A stretch of 61,644 nucleotides of DNA from Parafrankia sp. EUN1f (GTDB lineage: Bacteria > Actinomycetota > Actinomycetes > Frankiales > Frankiaceae), in NCBI RefSeq assembly GCF_000177675.1, contig NZ_ADGX01000045.1, positions 1 through 61,644 of the forward strand, written 5' to 3'. Below are positions 60,355-61,644 of this stretch, in pieces. The notes beneath the pieces are model-generated. The model made no database searches. It saw only the letters and a list, made by a program, of their open reading frames with translations, and was not told the DNA's origin. Both the position numbers and the translations under genes were made by a program. Numbering within the stretch: position 1 is the stretch's first letter; each line of letters opens with the position of its first letter.

Positions 60355-61644
60355 TCAGGTGTTTGAGCTGCCCGAGGAACTCCCCGACGCGGAGGACGTC
60401 GCCGAGGTCGACGCGGTCAGGTCGTAGAGCGTGACGTTGTCGACGGTGGTGGCGGTGAAGTTCTCCTGCACCCAGGCGGCGATCTCGCTGGATGCCTGGC
60501 TGCCACCGCTCTGCCCGCCGAACCCGCCGCCACCGATGAAGTAGTGGATGCGGCCGTCCGCGACGTACTGCTTGAACTGCTCAAGCGTCGGGGACGGGTC
60601 GCTGCCGTTGAAGCCGCCGATCGCCATCACCGGGTCGCCGGTGGCGAGCTGGTAGCCGGCCGCGTTGTTCGACCCGACGGACGCGGCCACCCAGGTGTAC
60701 GACGATGCGTCCTGCTCCAGCAGCGCGAGGATCTCGTCGCTGGGATCGGTGGCCCCCAACAGGCCACCCATGCCGCCGCCGCCCATACCGCCGACACCGC
60801 CGCCGAAGCCGCCCGTCGTGCCGCCGCCCGGGAAGCCCCCGGTGCCGCCGCCGGGGAGGGTGCCCTGGCCCTGGCCGGTGCCGTTCTGGCCACCGCCGTT
60901 CTGGCCCGTGCCGCCCGGGAAGCCCCCGGTGCCGCCGGGGAAGGTGCCCTGGCCGGTGCCGTTCTGGCCGCCACCGAAGGCGGTACCACCCCGGCCGCCG
61001 CCTCCGCCTGGGAAGCCTCCGCCCATGCCGCCGAATCCGCCGCTCCCGCTCGGCCCGGCCGACGGGATCGAACCGGTGTGAGGCACCGCCGCGGTCGCCA
61101 TCGAATACCCCAGCGGGCCGAGCAGCGCGGCGACCAGGGCCGTGGTCACGACCGCCAGCCGGGCGGCGCGGGGCAGCCAGCGGAAGACCACGAAGAGCAG
61201 CGCCGCGGCGAAGCCGATGATCAGCACCGCCCAGCGGATCCACGGATGCCAGTCGGGAGTGCGGTTCAGCAGGACGTAGGACCAGATCGCCGTCAGCGTC
61301 AGCGTGCCGGCCAGGGTGGCCGTGGCGAGCGGGTGCTCCCGCCGGCGCCACAGAACCGCGGCGCCCATGCCGACGAGCGCGCCGACGGCCGGCGCGAGCG
61401 CCACCGTGTAGTAGGCGTGGAAGATGCCCTTCATCCGGCTGAACACGATCATGGTGATCAGCAGCCAGCCGCCCCAGACCACGAACGCCGCGCGGGCCGG
61501 ATCCGTCCGGGCTGCCCGCCTGGTCACCCACAGGCCCGCGACCAGCAGGACGAGCGCGGTCGGGATCAGCCAGGAGATCTGGGTACCGATCTCCGAGCCG
61601 AACATCCGGCCCCAGCCGGTGGAGCCCCACATGCCGCCACCGCC
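60355..61644 (-). CDS. GT39/ArnT-like membrane glycosyltransferase, C-terminal part (cut by window edge)
   Basis: At least 429 residues; the reading frame is open to the right edge, so the N-terminal catalytic half is outside the window. Several TM helices (SWLIPTALVLLVAGLWV, IVFSRMKGIFHAYYTVALAPAVGALVGMGAAVLW, ATLAGTLTLTAIWSYVLL and others), a very Gly-rich repetitive extracytoplasmic segment (GGFPGG, NGTGQG units), then a C-terminal domain (PVMAIGGFNGSDPSPTLEQFKQYVADGRIHYFIGG) typical of the actinobacterial ArnT-like proteins. Likely uses polyprenyl-phosphate sugars, which suits the GT2-GtrA gene next to it. Confidence 0.85.
   Translation of the reverse strand, partial: GGGGMWGSTGWGRMFGSEIGTQISWLIPTALVLLVAGLWVTRRAARTDPARAAFVVWGGWLLITMIVFSRMKGIFHAYYTVALAPAVGALVGMGAAVLWRRREHPLATATLAGTLTLTAIWSYVLLNRTPDWHPWIRWAVLIIGFAAALLFVVFRWLPRAARLAVVTTALVAALLGPLGYSMATAAVPHTGSIPSAGPSGSGGFGGMGGGFPGGGGGRGGTAFGGGQNGTGQGTFPGGTGGFPGGTGQNGGGQNGTGQGQGTLPGGGTGGFPGGGTTGGFGGGVGGMGGGGMGGLLGATDPSDEILALLEQDASSYTWVAASVGSNNAAGYQLATGDPVMAIGGFNGSDPSPTLEQFKQYVADGRIHYFIGGGGFGGQSGGSQASSEIAAWVQENFTATTVDNVTLYDLTASTSATSSASGSSSGSSNT

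Overview
The window is a very GC-rich chromosomal segment from an actinobacterium. I infer Frankia or a close relative. The evidence is the gene content: MurT/GatD peptidoglycan amidation, an F420-type LLM oxidoreductase, a TIGR03085-type DinB protein, a DosS-like sensor, a c-di-AMP riboswitch on an NlpC/P60 gene, and frequent GTG/TTG starts. A dispersed 52-bp palindrome and in-frame minisatellites also run throughout. No rRNA, phage, transposase or CRISPR gene is visible; one tRNA (Ser-CGA) is present.

Layout. 0-9.4 kb is a dormancy or hypoxia-type block: a NarL/DosR-like response regulator (cut by the left edge, with an apparent frameshift), an Rv2004c-like phosphotransferase/ATPase, a DosS/DosT-like GAF-GAF histidine kinase with the conserved haem-ligand position, two double-domain universal stress proteins and a PPK2 polyphosphate kinase, with GGGACCTTTGGC-type candidate DosR boxes; a secreted seven-bladed FG-GAP propeller lies inside it. 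10-15.5 kb is a catabolic block: enoyl-CoA hydratase, a double FadR regulator, a CxxHxxC ferredoxin, a cytochrome P450 and a convergent LLM monooxygenase. 15.9-23.6 kb holds a 26-residue membrane peptide, a PLP decarboxylase, an NmrA-type reductase, tRNA-Ser, tadA with its partner, murT-gatD and a membrane-anchored hydrolase. 24.6-28.6 kb has the riboswitch-controlled NlpC/P60 gene, a coiled-coil protein and long repeat-rich spacers.

28.6-37.4 kb holds a MuiA-like protein overlapping a DUF2314-like gene tail to tail, a haemerythrin-like protein, a three-gene signalling operon (receiver-PP2C, CHASE3 kinase, single receiver), a TIGR03085 protein, and a GH26-like glycosidase split from its membrane anchor by a frameshift. 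38-49 kb is mostly minus strand: PadR-MacB-type ABC exporter, sulfite-oxidase-like enzyme with cytochrome b and a tyrosine phosphatase, and a kinase-regulator-ABC operon whose kinase is frameshifted. 49-61.6 kb: LmeA-like protein, acyl-ACP desaturase, thymidylate kinase, amidohydrolase, pyruvate carboxylase, a GT2-GtrA fusion and the C-terminal part of a GT39-type membrane glycosyltransferase cut by the right edge.

The most distinctive unexplained structure is the repeat system. A 52-bp imperfect palindrome (GCAAGAaGTGAGGATtt-GGTCG... and its complement) occurs at nine intergenic loci, sometimes in pairs joined by a conserved ~50-bp linker (REP/BIME-like), once as a 95-bp tandem array, and at three loci fused directly or nearly so to simple-sequence tandem repeats.
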